The notes under the pieces were generated by a model, which was given only the letters and a program-made list of their open reading frames with translations, was not told the origin of the DNA and did no database searches. A program made the position numbers and the translations under genes. A stretch of 64,000 bases of DNA, from positions 1-64,000 of the forward strand of contig RHMC01000015.1 of the NCBI GenBank assembly GCA_003719395.1. The letters run 5' to 3'. The DNA comes from Streptomyces altiplanensis (GTDB taxonomy: Bacteria > Actinomycetota > Actinomycetes > Streptomycetales > Streptomycetaceae). Positions within the stretch are counted from its first letter, which is position 1; each line of letters begins with the position of its first letter. Shown here piece after piece: positions 9,318 to 20,330 of the stretch.

Positions 9318-11873
9318 ATGCAAGGTCCGAGAAGGCCCGGACGTGGTCTCGCCGTCGCGGCCGTCCTCACCGGTCTGACGGCCGCACTCGTCGTCGCACC
9401 CGCCGAGGCCCCGGCCGCGGCGGAAGCGGCCGACTACTCGATCGATGTCGACCCGGCCGGGACCGGGCCCGCGATCGACGACTCGATGTACGGCGTGTTC
9501 TACGAGGACATCAACCACGCCGCCGACGGCGGCCTGTACGCCGAACTCGTGCAGAATCGTTCCTTCGAGTACGACCGCGTCGACAACCGCGCGTACACCC
9601 CGCTGACCGCCTGGAGCGAGACCCGCGAGCGGCGCGGCGACCGGCACGGCGCGCGTCGTGGACGACGGCGGGCGCCTGAACGAGCGCAACCGGCGCTACC
9701 TGCGGCTCGACCTCAACGGCGACGGCAACGGCAGCGGCGACCGCTTCGGCATCGCGAACTCCGGCTACAACGCGGGGATCGCCGTGCAGGCCGGCAAGAA
9801 GTACGACTTCTCGGTGTGGGCGCGCACCGACCGTGCGGGCGGAACGCCGCTCAGCGTCGAACTGCGGGACGGTTCCACCCAGTTGGCGAAGCCCCTGCGC
9901 ATCACGGCACGCGGCGACCGCTGGGCCAAGTACACCGGAACACTCACCGCCCGCACGACCGGCGACGCCGGCCGGCTCGCCGTCACCGCCGGCGGCAGCG
10001 GCACCGTACGGCTCGACATGGTCTCGCTCTTCCCCCGCGACACCTACAAGGGCCGGCCGAACGGCCTGCGCAAGGACCTCGCCGAGAAGATAGCCGCTCT
10101 GAAGCCCGGCTTCCTGCGCTTCCCCGGCGGCTGCCTGGTCAACACCGGCAGCCACGAGGCGTACGAGGCCCCGAACTTCGAGCGCAAGCGGTCCTACCAG
10201 TGGAAGGACACCGTCGGACCGGTCGAGGAGCGGGCGGTGAACGCCAACTTCTGGGGCTACAACCAGACCTACGGCCTCGGCTACTACGAGTACTTCCAGT
10301 ACGCCGAGGACATCGGCGCGATGGCCCTGCCCGTCGTCCCCGCCCTCGTCACCGGCTGCGGCGAGAACAAGGCGACCGACGACCCCGCGCTGCTCCGGCG
10401 CCACATCCAGGACACGCTCGACCTCATCGAGTTCGCCAACGGACCCGTGTCCTCCCCGTGGGGCAAGAAGCGGGCGCGGATGGGCCACCCCAGGCCCTTC
10501 GGCCTGACCCATCTGGAGGTCGGCAACGAGGAGAACCTCCCCGACGAGTTCTTCGCGCGCTTCACCGAGTTCCGCAAGGCCATCGAGGCGAAGTACCCGG
10601 ACATCACCGTCATCAGCAACTCCGGCCCCGACGACAGCGGCACCACCTTCGACCGCGCCTGGCAGCTGAACCGCGACGCCGGTGTCGCCATGGTCGACGA
10701 GCACTACTACAACAGCCCGCAGTGGTTCCTGGAGAACAACGACCGCTACGACGCCTACGACCGCAAGGGCCCCAAGGTCTTCCTCGGCGAGTACGCGTCC
10801 CTGGACAACCGCTTCTCCAACGCCCTCGCCGAAGCCGCCTTCATGACCGGCCTCGAACGCAACGCGGACGTCGTCAAGCTCGCCTCGTACGCCCCGCTCC
10901 TCGCCGACACCCATGACGCGCAGTGGCGGCCCGACATGATCTGGTTCGACAACACCGACTCATGGGGCAGCGCCAGCTACGAGACGCAGAAGCTCTTCAT
11001 GAACAACGTCGGTGACGAGGTGGTACCGAGCCGTGCGTCCGGCACCCCCGCCGTCAGCGGCCCGATCACCGGCGCCGTCGGCCTGTCCACCTGGGCGACG
11101 GCCGCCGCGTACGACGACGTGCGGGTCACGTCGGCGGACGGCGAAAGCCTGTTCACCGACGACTTCTCCGGTGGTGACAGCCGCTGGACGAAGGCGGCCG
11201 GCACCGGCTCCTGGTCCGTCCAGGACGGTGCGTACGTCCAGTCCGACGCCGCCGCCGAGAACACCCTCGTCACGGCGGGCGACGCCGCCTGGCACGACTA
11301 CGACCTGAAGCTGAAGGCCACGAAGAAGTCCGGCAAGGAGGGCTTCCTCGTCGCCTTCGGAGTCAAGGACACCGGCAACTACTACTGGTGGAACCTCGGC
11401 GGCTGGGGCAACACCCGCTCCGTCGTGGAGAAGGCCGCGGGCGGCGCCAAGCAGACGCTCATAGAGCGCGGTACGACCATCGAGAGCGGCCGTACGTACG
11501 ACATCGAGGTCAAGGTGCGCGGCCGGCAGGTGACCCTGTTCCTGGACGGGAAGGAGTGGGGCAGCTTCACCGACGACAAGACCGCCGAGCCCTTCCGCCA
11601 GGTCGTCACCCGCGACAAGGCGACCGGCGAGCTCATCGTCAAGGTCGTCAACGCCCAGGGCGCCCCCGCCCGTACGGAGATCGACCTCGGCCGCACGCCG
11701 GCGTGGCGTCCAAGGCCCGGCTGACCACGCTCCAGGGCGACCCGGACGCGGTCAACACCTCCACCGACCGGCCGATCAGGCCCCGCAGCTCCACTCTCGA
11801 CGGGGTCGACGACACCTTCACGTACACCTTCCCCGCGAACTCCGTCACCTTCATGCGCATCAGGACCGGCTGA
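9318..11873 (+). CDS. secreted alpha-L-arabinofuranosidase, GH51-like (two frameshifts)
   Basis: Extracellular glycoside hydrolase that releases L-arabinofuranosyl residues from plant polysaccharides. ATG 9318 follows AGGAG. A signal peptide with an RRPGR basic start and hydrophobic core covers about residues 1-36. Then come YGVFYEDINHAADGG, a carbohydrate-binding-like region (about 130-230) and the TIM barrel with the acid/base Glu in HLEVGNEEN (about residue 404) and the nucleophile Glu in VFLGEYAS (about 491). A beta-sandwich resembling DUF1080/LamG (FTDDFSGG ... GNYYWWNLGG, about 610-750) is inserted before the C-terminal domain. Frame changes near 9640 and 11700. It shares an operator-like element with the IclR and dehydratase genes. 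Confidence 0.8.
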
Positions 11874-11895
11874 CACCCGGCCCGACGCAGTCCGA

Positions 11896-11930
11896 AGCCC
11901 CCCTGCCGGAACCTGATCCGGCAGGGGGCT
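11896..11930. terminator. terminator hairpin between GH51 and U32-like gene
   Basis: AGCCCCCCTGCCGGA pairs with TCCGGCAGGGGGCT around ACCTGA, with one extra C on the left arm, followed by TTTCG. It separates two convergent genes. Confidence 0.75.
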
Positions 11931-11993
11931 TTCGCGGTGTGCCGTTCCCCCACGGCCTCTCCGTACGCGCGCTCACCCGCGCGTCATGACGGG

Positions 11994-12964
11994 TCAGTCC
12001 TTCTCGGAGGCGGTGAGGGGGAACCGGTGGAGAGCACCGGGCAGCCGGGAGCCGAGCGGGGACATCCCGCCGTCCGCGCCGTGCCGGGCGAGCAGATCGA
12101 GTACGAGACGTCCCCGGCGTACGCGCTCACGGGCGCCGGCCAGCGCGGTGTCGCGCAGCTGGGCGCCGTACGGATAGATGCCGGGGGACTTCGAAAGCCC
12201 GAACTTGAGGTAGAGCGGTGCGCCGCGCCGGATCAGCTCCGCCGCCTCGTACATCCGGATGTAGCCGCCGAGGTCGTCGGGGGCCTCCACGTAGAGGTCC
12301 ATGGGGGCGCGGCTGACCCGGCGGATCTCGGTGAAGTGGGCGAGGGTGAGGTCGGAGGGGATGTTGACGGAGTCCGCCCCGAGCCTCTCGTACACGGCGT
12401 ACGAAGCGGGATTGACCGGGCCGATCAGCGCGGACACCTTGAAGGTGGTGTCGGCGGGCAGCAGCCCGTCGGCGCGCAGCCGGTGCAGCGTCCACAGCAC
12501 GCCCTCGTCGGCGACCAGCAGGCACCTCACCCCCAGCGCCGATGCCCGCAGGGCGTCTTCGACACAGCCGGCCAGGGCGTCATGGCCGCGGGCGCGAGCC
12601 CTGCGCCGCCCGATTCGGTGCGGGTGGCCGCGCCGGTGTCCCAGGTGCCGCGCGGCCCGGTGAACAGGCAGAGCTCGATGTCGCGTTCCGCGCAGGACTC
12701 CACCATCTCGGTGATGTCGGCGTCGGTGAGCATCCAGATGCCGCTGCCCTGGCTGATGCGGTGGACCGGGACGTCGAGGCGCGAACTCTGCGAGCCGACG
12801 GCGAGCGCCTCCGGACCCTCCACCGAGGGCACCTCGGTGCGCCAGGTGCCGCCGTCGGGGAACGCGTGCGGGGAGGAGTCCGCAGGGTTGTCGTCCGGTG
12901 TGGCGTGGCCGATGCGGGCGAGGGCGTCGGCGCCGGGGCGGCGGGGGGCTGACGGGGCTGTCAC
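11994..12964 (-). CDS. U32-peptidase-like TIM-barrel protein (one frameshift)
   Basis: About 320 aa. It resembles the U32 peptidase-like TIM barrels rather than any characterised sugar enzyme. Visible barrel strands include VPVHRISQGSGIWML, ELCLFTGPRGTW, RCLLVADEGVLW, FKVSALIGPVNPASY, GADSVNIPSDLTLAHF and PMDLYVEAPDDLGGY. GTG 12964 is preceded by AAGGAG at good spacing. One frame change near 12560 joins the two halves. It is the third gene of a minus-strand operon after the dehydratase and alcohol dehydrogenase. By context it could act on the last product of a sugar-acid pathway, for example as a keto-deoxy-acid lyase, but that is inference only. Confidence 0.6.
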
Positions 12965-13076
12965 GGGACTCCTTGGTTCGGCATCTCGGTCAGGATTCGG
13001 TTCATGGCGCACGCCTGCGCGCCGGTCACTGCCGGACGGCTGCGGCCGCGCCGGGAGAGGAAAGGTCTCCGGCCGC

Positions 13077-14092
13077 TCACGACGGCCGCAGCAGCACCTT
13101 CCCGGTCTTCGGATCGCCGCCCCCGACAAGCGCCACCGCATCGCCGAACCGCTCCAGCGGGAACTCGTGGGTGATCAGTGGCCGCGGGTCGATCAGCCCG
13201 GTGCCGAACGCCCGTACGGCGAAGGCCCAGGCCGACGACGGCGCCCCGAAGACGGACCGCACGGTCAGCTGGCTCAGTGACAGATGCACCAGGTCGATCC
13301 CCGTCGCACCCGCGGTGAAGATCCCGGTGAGGATCACCCGGCCGCCGCGGCGGGCCAGCAGGCAGGACGAGGCCGCGGTGGAAGGCGCCCCGGCGGTCTC
13401 GACGACCAGGTCGTAGCGTCCCGCGAGGTCTTGCGTCTCCTCGGGCGTACACGCGTGGGTCGCCCCGAACTCCAGTGCCTGAACGGCTCGTTCCATGCGC
13501 GGGTCGAACACCGTCAACTCACCGGGGCTGCCGGCCGCCAGCAACTGCACGGCCAGCAGGCCGAGGGTGCCCGCGCCCACCACGGCCACCCGCTCGCCCG
13601 CCCCGGCCCGCCCGGCCCGTCCGGCGGAGGCGACCACGGCGGCCGGCTCCAGGAGCGCGGCGGCCCGCAGGTCGGCGTCGCGGCGAGCGGGTGCAGCAGC
13701 CGGGCGGGCACGACGACATGGTCGGCGAAGGCGCCGGGCCGGGTGAAGCCCGTCTCGTCGTACCCCGACGCGCACAGCGACGTGTCGCCGCTGCGGCACC
13801 GCTCGCAGGCGCCGCAGGACCGGAACCCCTCGGCGACGGTCCTGCGTCCGAGGAGCCCCGTGTCGACCCCCTCGCCGACCGCCTCGACGGTCCCGGACCA
13901 CTCGTGCCCCGGAATCACCGGATAGCGTACGTACGCCGCGTCGCGATGACCGTCGTACACCTCGCGATCGCTCATGCAGATCCCGGCGGCGGCGACCCGC
14001 ACCACCACCTCGCCGGGGCCCGGCCCGGGCGGCGGTCCCGTCACCAGCCGGTGCGAACCGGGCCGCTCGACGACGATCGCGCGGCTGATCAC
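13077..14092 (-). CDS. zinc-dependent medium-chain alcohol dehydrogenase (one frameshift)
   Basis: MDR-family NAD(P)-dependent polyol or sugar dehydrogenase, about 338 aa. Catalytic zinc ligands are seen in GICMSDREVYDGH and GHEWSG, the structural-zinc cysteines in CGACERCRSGDTSLC, and the Rossmann turn in GAGTLGLLAVQLL. GTG 14092 overlaps the dehydratase stop as GTGA, so translation is coupled. The frame changes near 13680, between HPLAA and LEPAAVV. Context suggests it oxidises an aldose or related alcohol in the same pathway as the dehydratase and the SMP-30 lactonase. Confidence 0.8.
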
Positions 14093-15237
14093 TTCGGCTT
14101 CCTCTGCTCCCAGCCCTCGGCCCACAGGTCGAACCTGGCCTGCTGCTGCGGGAATTCGGCCGCCGCATCCGTGTCGAGCTCGACGCCGAGGCCGGGCGCG
14201 TGGGAGACCTCGAAGCAGCCGTCGACCACCTCGGGCGCTCCGCGCACCACCTTCTTGATCTCCGCGTCGGCGAAGTCGTTGAAGTGTTCGAGGATCTTGA
14301 AGTTCGGGGTGCAGGCGGCCAGCTGGAGGCTCGCCGCGGTCAGTACGGAGCCGCCCACGTTGTGCGGGGCGATCTGCACGTAGTGCGTCTCGGCGGTCGC
14401 GGCGAGCTTCCTGGTCTCCAGGATGCCGCCGATGTGTCCCACGTCCGGCTGGATGATGTCGGCGGCCTGCGACTCGAACAGTTCGCGGAACTCGATCCGG
14501 TCGTGGATGCGCTCGCCGGTGGCGATGGGCATGTCCACCTTGGCGGCGACCTTCTCCAGCGCCTTGAGGTTCTCCGGCGGGACCGGCTCCTCCAGCCAGG
14601 CGGGCTCGAAGGGCGCCAGCTCGCGGGCGAGCCGTACGGCCGTGGCGGGGGAGAACCGCCCGTGCATCTCCAGCATCAGCTCGGTGTCCGGGCCGATCGC
14701 GTCCCGTACGGCCTCGATCAGCGACACCGCGTAGAGCGTGCCGGCGTGGTCGAGCTCGTAGTGCCCGGTTCCGAACGGATCGATCTTCAGCGCGCGGTAA
14801 CCGCGCTCGACGACCGTCTGCGCGGCCTTGTGGTACGCCTCGGGGGTGCGCTCCGTGGTGTACCAGCCGTTGGCGTACGCCTTGACCCTGTCGGTGACCT
14901 TTCCGCCGAGCAGCTGCCAGACCGGCACGCCGAGCGCTTTGCCCTTGATGTCCCAGCAGGCCATCTCCACGACCGCGATGCCCGACATGACGATCTCGCC
15001 GGCCCGTCCGTAGTCGCCGTACTTCATCCTGCGGACGAGATCCTCGACGGCGAAGGGGTCGGATCCCGCGATGTGATTGGCCTCGGCCTCGCGGAGATAG
15101 CCGAGCAGCGCGTCGGTGCGGCCCAGCATCCGGGTCTCGCCGACACCGGTGAGACCTTCGTCCGTACGGACGACGACATAGGTGAGGTTGCGCCAGGGTG
15201 TCCCGACGACGTGCGTGCTGATTCCCGTAATGCGCAA
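14089..15237 (-). CDS. mandelate racemase/muconate-lactonizing-type sugar-acid dehydratase
   Basis: Intact 382-aa enolase-superfamily enzyme. The active-site series is complete: ALKIDPFG (Lys/Asp), MLEMHGRFS (metal ligand), EEPVPPEN (metal ligand), TGERIHDR (Glu ligand), QPDVGHIGG and QIAPHNVGG (His). This fits acid-sugar dehydratases such as galactonate- or gluconate-type enzymes, which give 2-keto-3-deoxy acids. Exact substrate cannot be read. The start is the rare TTG 15237 (LRITGISTHVVG), with GAGGGGC upstream. It is the first gene of the minus-strand operon, and its promoter carries two TTTCGAAC-like half-sites. Confidence 0.85.
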   Translation of the reverse strand: MRITGISTHVVGTPWRNLTYVVVRTDEGLTGVGETRMLGRTDALLGYLREAEANHIAGSDPFAVEDLVRRMKYGDYGRAGEIVMSGIAVVEMACWDIKGKALGVPVWQLLGGKVTDRVKAYANGWYTTERTPEAYHKAAQTVVERGYRALKIDPFGTGHYELDHAGTLYAVSLIEAVRDAIGPDTELMLEMHGRFSPATAVRLARELAPFEPAWLEEPVPPENLKALEKVAAKVDMPIATGERIHDRIEFRELFESQAADIIQPDVGHIGGILETRKLAATAETHYVQIAPHNVGGSVLTAASLQLAACTPNFKILEHFNDFADAEIKKVVRGAPEVVDGCFEVSHAPGLGVELDTDAAAEFPQQQARFDLWAEGWEQRKPK

Positions 15238-15257
15238 GGCGGTTGCCCCTCGGAGGT

Positions 15258-15297
15258 GTTCGAGATTTCGTTATGCGTTCGAAATTCTGGCGTGACC
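15258..15297 (-). promoter_or_regulatory. candidate operator of dehydratase operon
   Basis: On the minus strand GGTCA (15297-15293) is followed by TTTCGAAC (15284-15277) and, 19 bp further, TCTCGAAC (15265-15258). These match the elements in front of the IclR and GH51 genes. The spacing between GGTCA and TTTCGAAC is 8 bp here and 10 bp at the other two sites. Confidence 0.55.
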
Positions 15298-15416
15298 GTA
15301 ATCAGCCGGTCCTCAGGGTGTCAATGGCCTGCCCGCCGCCCCTGCGCCACCCGCGCCGTCCCCGCGCGGCCATTGCCGGGCGAACGAACCTGCGGCTAGC
15401 CTGTGTTCGTCATACC

Positions 15417-15439
15417 GGTCAATGACCGGAGTTTCGAAC
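15417..15439 (+). promoter_or_regulatory. candidate IclR autoregulatory operator
   Basis: GGTCA (15417-15421) and TTTCGAAC (15432-15439) lie 21 bp ahead of the preferred IclR start at 15461. The site matches the GH51 element at 18 of 23 positions. If translation began at ATG 15422 the element would be coding, so it also supports the later start. Confidence 0.6.
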
Positions 15440-15460
15440 AGAAGAGGTGGGTGGCCGATC

Positions 15461-16231
15461 GTGGGACGACTGGTTCCGGCGGTGACCAGGTCGCTGGACA
15501 TACTCGAGCTGTTCCTGGAAGGGGACGGCACGCTGTCCGCGCCCGATGTCACGCGCAAGCTCCGGCTGCCGCGCACCACGGTGCACGAGCTGCTCACCAC
15601 GCTCGCCGCGCGCTCCTACGTGGTGCCCGTGCCCGACCAGCCCGGCCGCTACCGGCTCGGTGTGCGTACGTACCAGCTCGGCAGCCGGTACGCGGAGCAG
15701 CTCGATCTCGCCGCCGAGGGGCAGCAGGTGGCCCGGGAGGTCGCCGAGACCTGTGACGAGACCGTTCATGTCGCCATCCTGGAGGACGCGGACGTCATCT
15801 ACATCGCCAAGGTGGACTCGACGCACGCGGTCCGGATGGTCTCGGCCGCCGGCCGCAGGCTGCCCGCGCACTGCACCTCCGTCGGCAAGATGCTGCTCGC
15901 CTCGCTGCCGCAGGCCCAGCTCGACGCCCGCATCGAAGGCCGTGAATTCGCCGCCATGACCCCCAACAGCATTACCGATCCGGGGGAGTTGCGTACCGCA
16001 CTCGCGAAGATCCGGGAGCGCGGGCTCGCCTTCGAGCACCGGGAGTCCAACCCGGATGTGAGCTGCGTGGCCGCCCCGGTGCGGGACAGCGCGGGCCGGG
16101 TCGTCGCCGCGCTCTCCATCTCCGTACCCATGATCCGGTGGAGCGAGGAGCGGGAGGCCGAGCTGGCCGAGCTGGCGGCCAAGGGCGCGACCGACCTGTC
16201 GGTCCGCCTCGGTCACCGGGTCCGCCCGTGA
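15461..16231 (+). CDS. IclR-family transcriptional regulator
   Basis: Intact protein of about 256 aa. An N-terminal winged helix-turn-helix (AVTRSLDILELFLE ... TLSAPDVTRKLRLPRTTVHELLTTL) is followed by the IclR effector domain with ETVHVAILEDADVIYIAKV, LPAHCTSVGKMLLA and VAAPVRDSAGRVVAALSIS. GTG 15461 is preferred because GAGGTGGG precedes it; ATG 15422 is an alternative. It is divergent from the dehydratase operon, and its stop overlaps the start of the SMP-30 gene as GTGA. It probably represses the sugar-acid genes, its own gene and the GH51 gene through the shared TTTCGAAC element, with a sugar acid as likely effector. Confidence 0.85.
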   Translation: MGRLVPAVTRSLDILELFLEGDGTLSAPDVTRKLRLPRTTVHELLTTLAARSYVVPVPDQPGRYRLGVRTYQLGSRYAEQLDLAAEGQQVAREVAETCDETVHVAILEDADVIYIAKVDSTHAVRMVSAAGRRLPAHCTSVGKMLLASLPQAQLDARIEGREFAAMTPNSITDPGELRTALAKIRERGLAFEHRESNPDVSCVAAPVRDSAGRVVAALSISVPMIRWSEEREAELAELAAKGATDLSVRLGHRVRP

Positions 16232-17101
16232 GACCGGTAGCGAGCCCGTCCGTGAGGCCGTTCGCGAGGCCGGACGTCGCGGTACGGGAGCGGGCGTCGC
16301 TCGGCGAGGGGCCGACCTGGGACACGGCGGCGGGCCGGCTGGTCTGGGTGGACATCCTGTCGCGCGCATCCACACGTACGACCCGGCGAGCGGCCGTCGT
16401 ACGGTCATGGCCGCCGGACAGCACGTCGGCGCGGCCAAGCCGCGAGCGGGCGGCGGCCTGGTCGTCAACCTCCGCGACGGGATCGGTCTGTACGGGCCCG
16501 ATCTGGCCTTCTCCTGGCTGGTGCGCGACCCCGTGCCGGGCCGCCGCGGCAATGACGCGGCCGTCGCCCCCGACGGGGCGCTGTGGGCGGGCACCATGCG
16601 CTACGACGAGGAGCCGGGCGGCGGAAGCCTCACCCGGGTCGCACCGGACGGCACGGCCGTGCGGGCGCTGACCGCCGCCGTCAGCAACGGCACGGACTGG
16701 AGCCCCGACGGACGGCTCATGTACTACGTCGACAGCCCCACCCGCGGTATCGATGTCTTCGATTTCGACGGCCGTGAGGCCGTGAACCGGCGCCGGCTCG
16801 CGGAGATCGAGACCGGTGCGGGCTTCCCCGACGGCCTGACCGTCGACGCCGATGCTGTGTCTGGGTGGCGCTCTGGGACGGCGCGGCGGTCCGCCGGTAC
16901 ACGCCGGACGGGCGGCTCGACCGGGTCGTCGCACTGCCCGTGCGCCGCCCCACGGCCTGCGCTTTCGGCGGCGCCGGCCTGTGTGACCTGTACGTCACCA
17001 CGGCCCGGACCGGCCTTGCCGCCCCGCATCCGCTCTCCGGTTCGCTGCTGGTGCTTCCGGGAGCGGGCCGGGGGCTGCCCCCGACGCCGTTCGCCGGCTG
17101 A
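16228..17101 (+). CDS. SMP-30/gluconolactonase-family protein (two frameshifts)
   Basis: Calcium- or zinc-dependent sugar lactonase of the SMP-30 propeller family, about 290 aa. Metal-ligand motifs are LGEGPTWD (Glu), SNGTDWSPDG (Asn) and FPDGLTVD (Asp), with GNDAAVAPDGALWAGTMRY between them. GTG 16228 overlaps the IclR stop by four bases, so the two are co-translated. Frame changes near 16372 and 16855. It would hydrolyse the lactone made by the alcohol dehydrogenase to the acid used by the dehydratase. Confidence 0.75.
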
Positions 17102-17145
17102 GGCGCGGTTGTACGAGAGACCTCGTAGTTTGACGAACGCCGTAG

Positions 17146-17164
17146 TACGGTGTGTATCGTACTA
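17146..17164. promoter_or_regulatory. operator shared by old yellow enzyme and ArsR genes, copy 1
   Basis: The site fits TACGRTGWGTATCGTACWA and is extended by a perfect TAGTACG/CGTACTA inverted repeat (17143-17149 and 17158-17164). It lies 42 bp before the old yellow enzyme start. A second copy with 16 of 19 identical bases is upstream of the ArsR gene. Confidence 0.7.
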
Positions 17165-17206
17165 AGCGCAGTCGGCCCGGCTGCACCAGTCGAAACGGAG
17201 TCCCTC

Positions 17207-18304
17207 GTGAGCGCCCTCTTCGAGCCCTACAGCCTGCGATCGCTGGCCATCCCCAACCGCATCTGGATGGCGCCCATGTGCCAGTACAGCGCGGAGGTGT
17301 TCGGGCCGAACGCCGGTGTCGCGCACGACTGGCACTTCGCCCACTACGCCGCCCGCGCCACGGGCGGCACCGGCCTGATCCTGGTGGAAGCCACGGCGGT
17401 CAGCCCCGAGGGCCGGATCAGCCCGGCCGACCTGGGCATCTGGAACGACCGGCAGGTCGAGGCGCTGCGCCGCATCACCGCGTTCCTGGAGAGCCAGGGA
17501 ACGGTCCCCGGCATCCAGCTGGCGCACGCCGGGCGCAAGGCGTCCACCGACCGTCCCTGGCGCGGCGGCGCCCCGATCGTCGCGGACCCCGAGGCCTGGC
17601 AGCCCGTCGCGCCGCGCCCGCTGCCGTACCGACGAGGGCCACCCGGCGCCCGCCGAACTGTCCACCGGGCAGATCGCGGAGATCGTCGGACAGTTCGCGG
17701 ACGCGGCGCGGCGGGCCCTCGCGGCCGGGTTCAAGGTCGCCGAGATCCATGGCGCGCACGGCTATCTGATCGGCGAGTTCCTCTCCCCGCACAGCAACCA
17801 CCGCACCGACGCGTACGGCGGCTCCTTCGAGAACCGCACGCGCTTCGCCCTGGAGGTCGTGGACGCGGTGCGCGCGGTGTGGCCCGAGGACCTGCCGCTG
17901 TTCTTCCGGATCTCGGCCACCGACTGGCTGACCGAGAACCCCGAGGACGAGCGGGACGGCTGGACTGCGACGACACCGTCCGCTTCGCCCGTGAGCTGCG
18001 GGCGCACGGGGTGGACCTGCTCGACGTCTCGACGGGCGGACTCGCGCCGCGGACGCGGATCCCCGTCGGCCCCGGCTACCAGGTGCCGTTCGCGGAGCGG
18101 GTCCGCACCGAGGCGGGGCTGCCCGTGGCCGCGGTCGGCCTGATCACCGACCCGGTGCAGGCCGAGAAGATCCTGGCCGACGGCCAGGCGGACGCCGTAC
18201 TGCTCGGCCGGGAACTGCTGCGCAACCCTTCGTTCGCCCGCCACGCCGCGCGCGAACTGGGCGGCGAGGTGCACACGCCCGACCAGTACCACCGCGCGGT
18301 CTGA
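17207..18304 (+). CDS. NADH:flavin oxidoreductase / old yellow enzyme, YqjM-type (compensated frameshifts)
   Basis: FMN-dependent ene-reductase of about 365 aa that reduces activated C=C bonds with NAD(P)H. Motifs are [10 protein letters not shown] (YqjM-type Cys), [26 protein letters not shown] (His), [30 protein letters not shown] and [12 protein letters not shown] (Arg). GTG 17207 follows ACGGAG. One extra C at about 17629 shifts the frame and it is restored near 17960, so both ends are in the same frame. This is a clear sign of base-level error. It is followed by an ArsR gene with the same operator. Confidence 0.85.
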   Translation: MSALFEPYSLRSLAIPNRIWMAPMCQYSAEVFGPNAGVAHDWHFAHYAARATGGTGLILVEATAVSPEGRISPADLGIWNDRQVEALRRITAFLESQGTVPGIQLAHAGRKASTDRPWRGGAPIVADPEAWQPVAPRPLPYRRGPPGARRTVHRADRGDRRTVRGRGAAGPRGRVQGRRDPWRARLSDRRVPLPAQQPPHRRVRRLLREPHALRPGGRGRGARGVARGPAAVLPDLGHRLADREPRGRAGRLDCDDTVRFARELRAHGVDLLDVSTGGLAPRTRIPVGPGYQVPFAERVRTEAGLPVAAVGLITDPVQAEKILADGQADAVLLGRELLRNPSFARHAARELGGEVHTPDQYHRAV

Positions 18305-18320
18305 GCGTCCCCCCGTGAGC

Positions 18321-18343
18321 GGGGCCGCGACCCGGCCGGCCCC
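18321..18343. terminator. weak hairpin after old yellow enzyme gene
   Basis: GGGGCCG (18321-18327) pairs with CGGCCCC (18337-18343) across a 9-nt loop, between the oxidoreductase stop and the ArsR operator. Confidence 0.35.
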
Positions 18344-18368
18344 GCCCGCAGGGCGATCCGCATCGAAT

Positions 18369-18387
18369 TACGATGAGTATCGTACAA
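18369..18387. promoter_or_regulatory. operator shared by old yellow enzyme and ArsR genes, copy 2
   Basis: The site has a perfect TACGAT-GAGT-ATCGTA palindrome (18369-18384). It overlaps a good -10-like TACAAT (18383-18388), placed 28 bp before the ArsR start. It matches the copy upstream of the old yellow enzyme. Confidence 0.7.
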
Positions 18388-18415
18388 TGGTGCTCCCGGA
18401 CGAACTGGAGACGCC

Positions 18416-18773
18416 GTGAACGCCGTTACGACGAGTGCGCGTGAACTCGCGCACCCCACGCGCGACGAGATCCGCCTCGAAGGGGTGCTCCACGCGCTCT
18501 CCGACCCCATGCGACTGCGCATCGTCCGTGAGATGGCGGTGGCCGAGTCCGAGCTCTCCTGCTCGTACTTCACCCTCCCCGTCACCAAGTCCACGACCAC
18601 CCACCATTTCCGCGTACTGCGCGAGAGCGGTGTGATCCGGCAGGTCTACCGGGGAACGGCCAAACTCAACGGGCTGCGCCGTGAGGACCTGGACCTGCTC
18701 TTCCCCGGCCTCCTCGACCGCCGTCCTCGCGGCGGCGGCGCTGGAGGCGGACCGGCTCGGCACCGACGGCTGA
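18416..18773 (+). CDS. ArsR-family winged-helix regulator (3' frameshift)
   Basis: DNA-binding repressor of about 119 aa. The winged helix reads LHALSDPMRLRIVREM, then VTKSTTTHHFRVLRESGVIRQ and the wing YRGTAKLNGLR. A single Cys in SELSCSYF could serve redox or electrophile sensing, but no metal-binding CxC is present. GTG 18416 follows GGAG. After LLFPGLL one base change near 18720 would give the tail AVLAAAALEADRLGTDG, ending at TGA 18773, which fits better than the long arginine-rich read-through. It probably represses itself and the upstream ene-reductase. Confidence 0.8.
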
Positions 18774-18797
18774 CGCCGAGGGACGCACGGCGGGCCG

Positions 18798-20161
<1,364 letters not shown>

Positions 20162-20330
20162 GGCGGGGGCTCCTTCCCGCGAAGGTCTCCAGCATGACAC
20201 CGAACGGCGGGCCGGGGGAGGTGTCCGCCCCATGGCCCGAACGGCGCGGGAGCCCCTCCACCGGGTGCCTTGCGTCGTACACGCTGCGCGCCGTGGCGGG
20301 CCGGGGGCGGGACGGGGTTACGTTTCCACC

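Noticed and set aside
15422..15460. ATG 15422 as IclR start
   Set aside because: It would make the TTTCGAAC element coding, and GAGGTGGG precedes GTG 15461 at a usable distance. It is kept only as an alternative.
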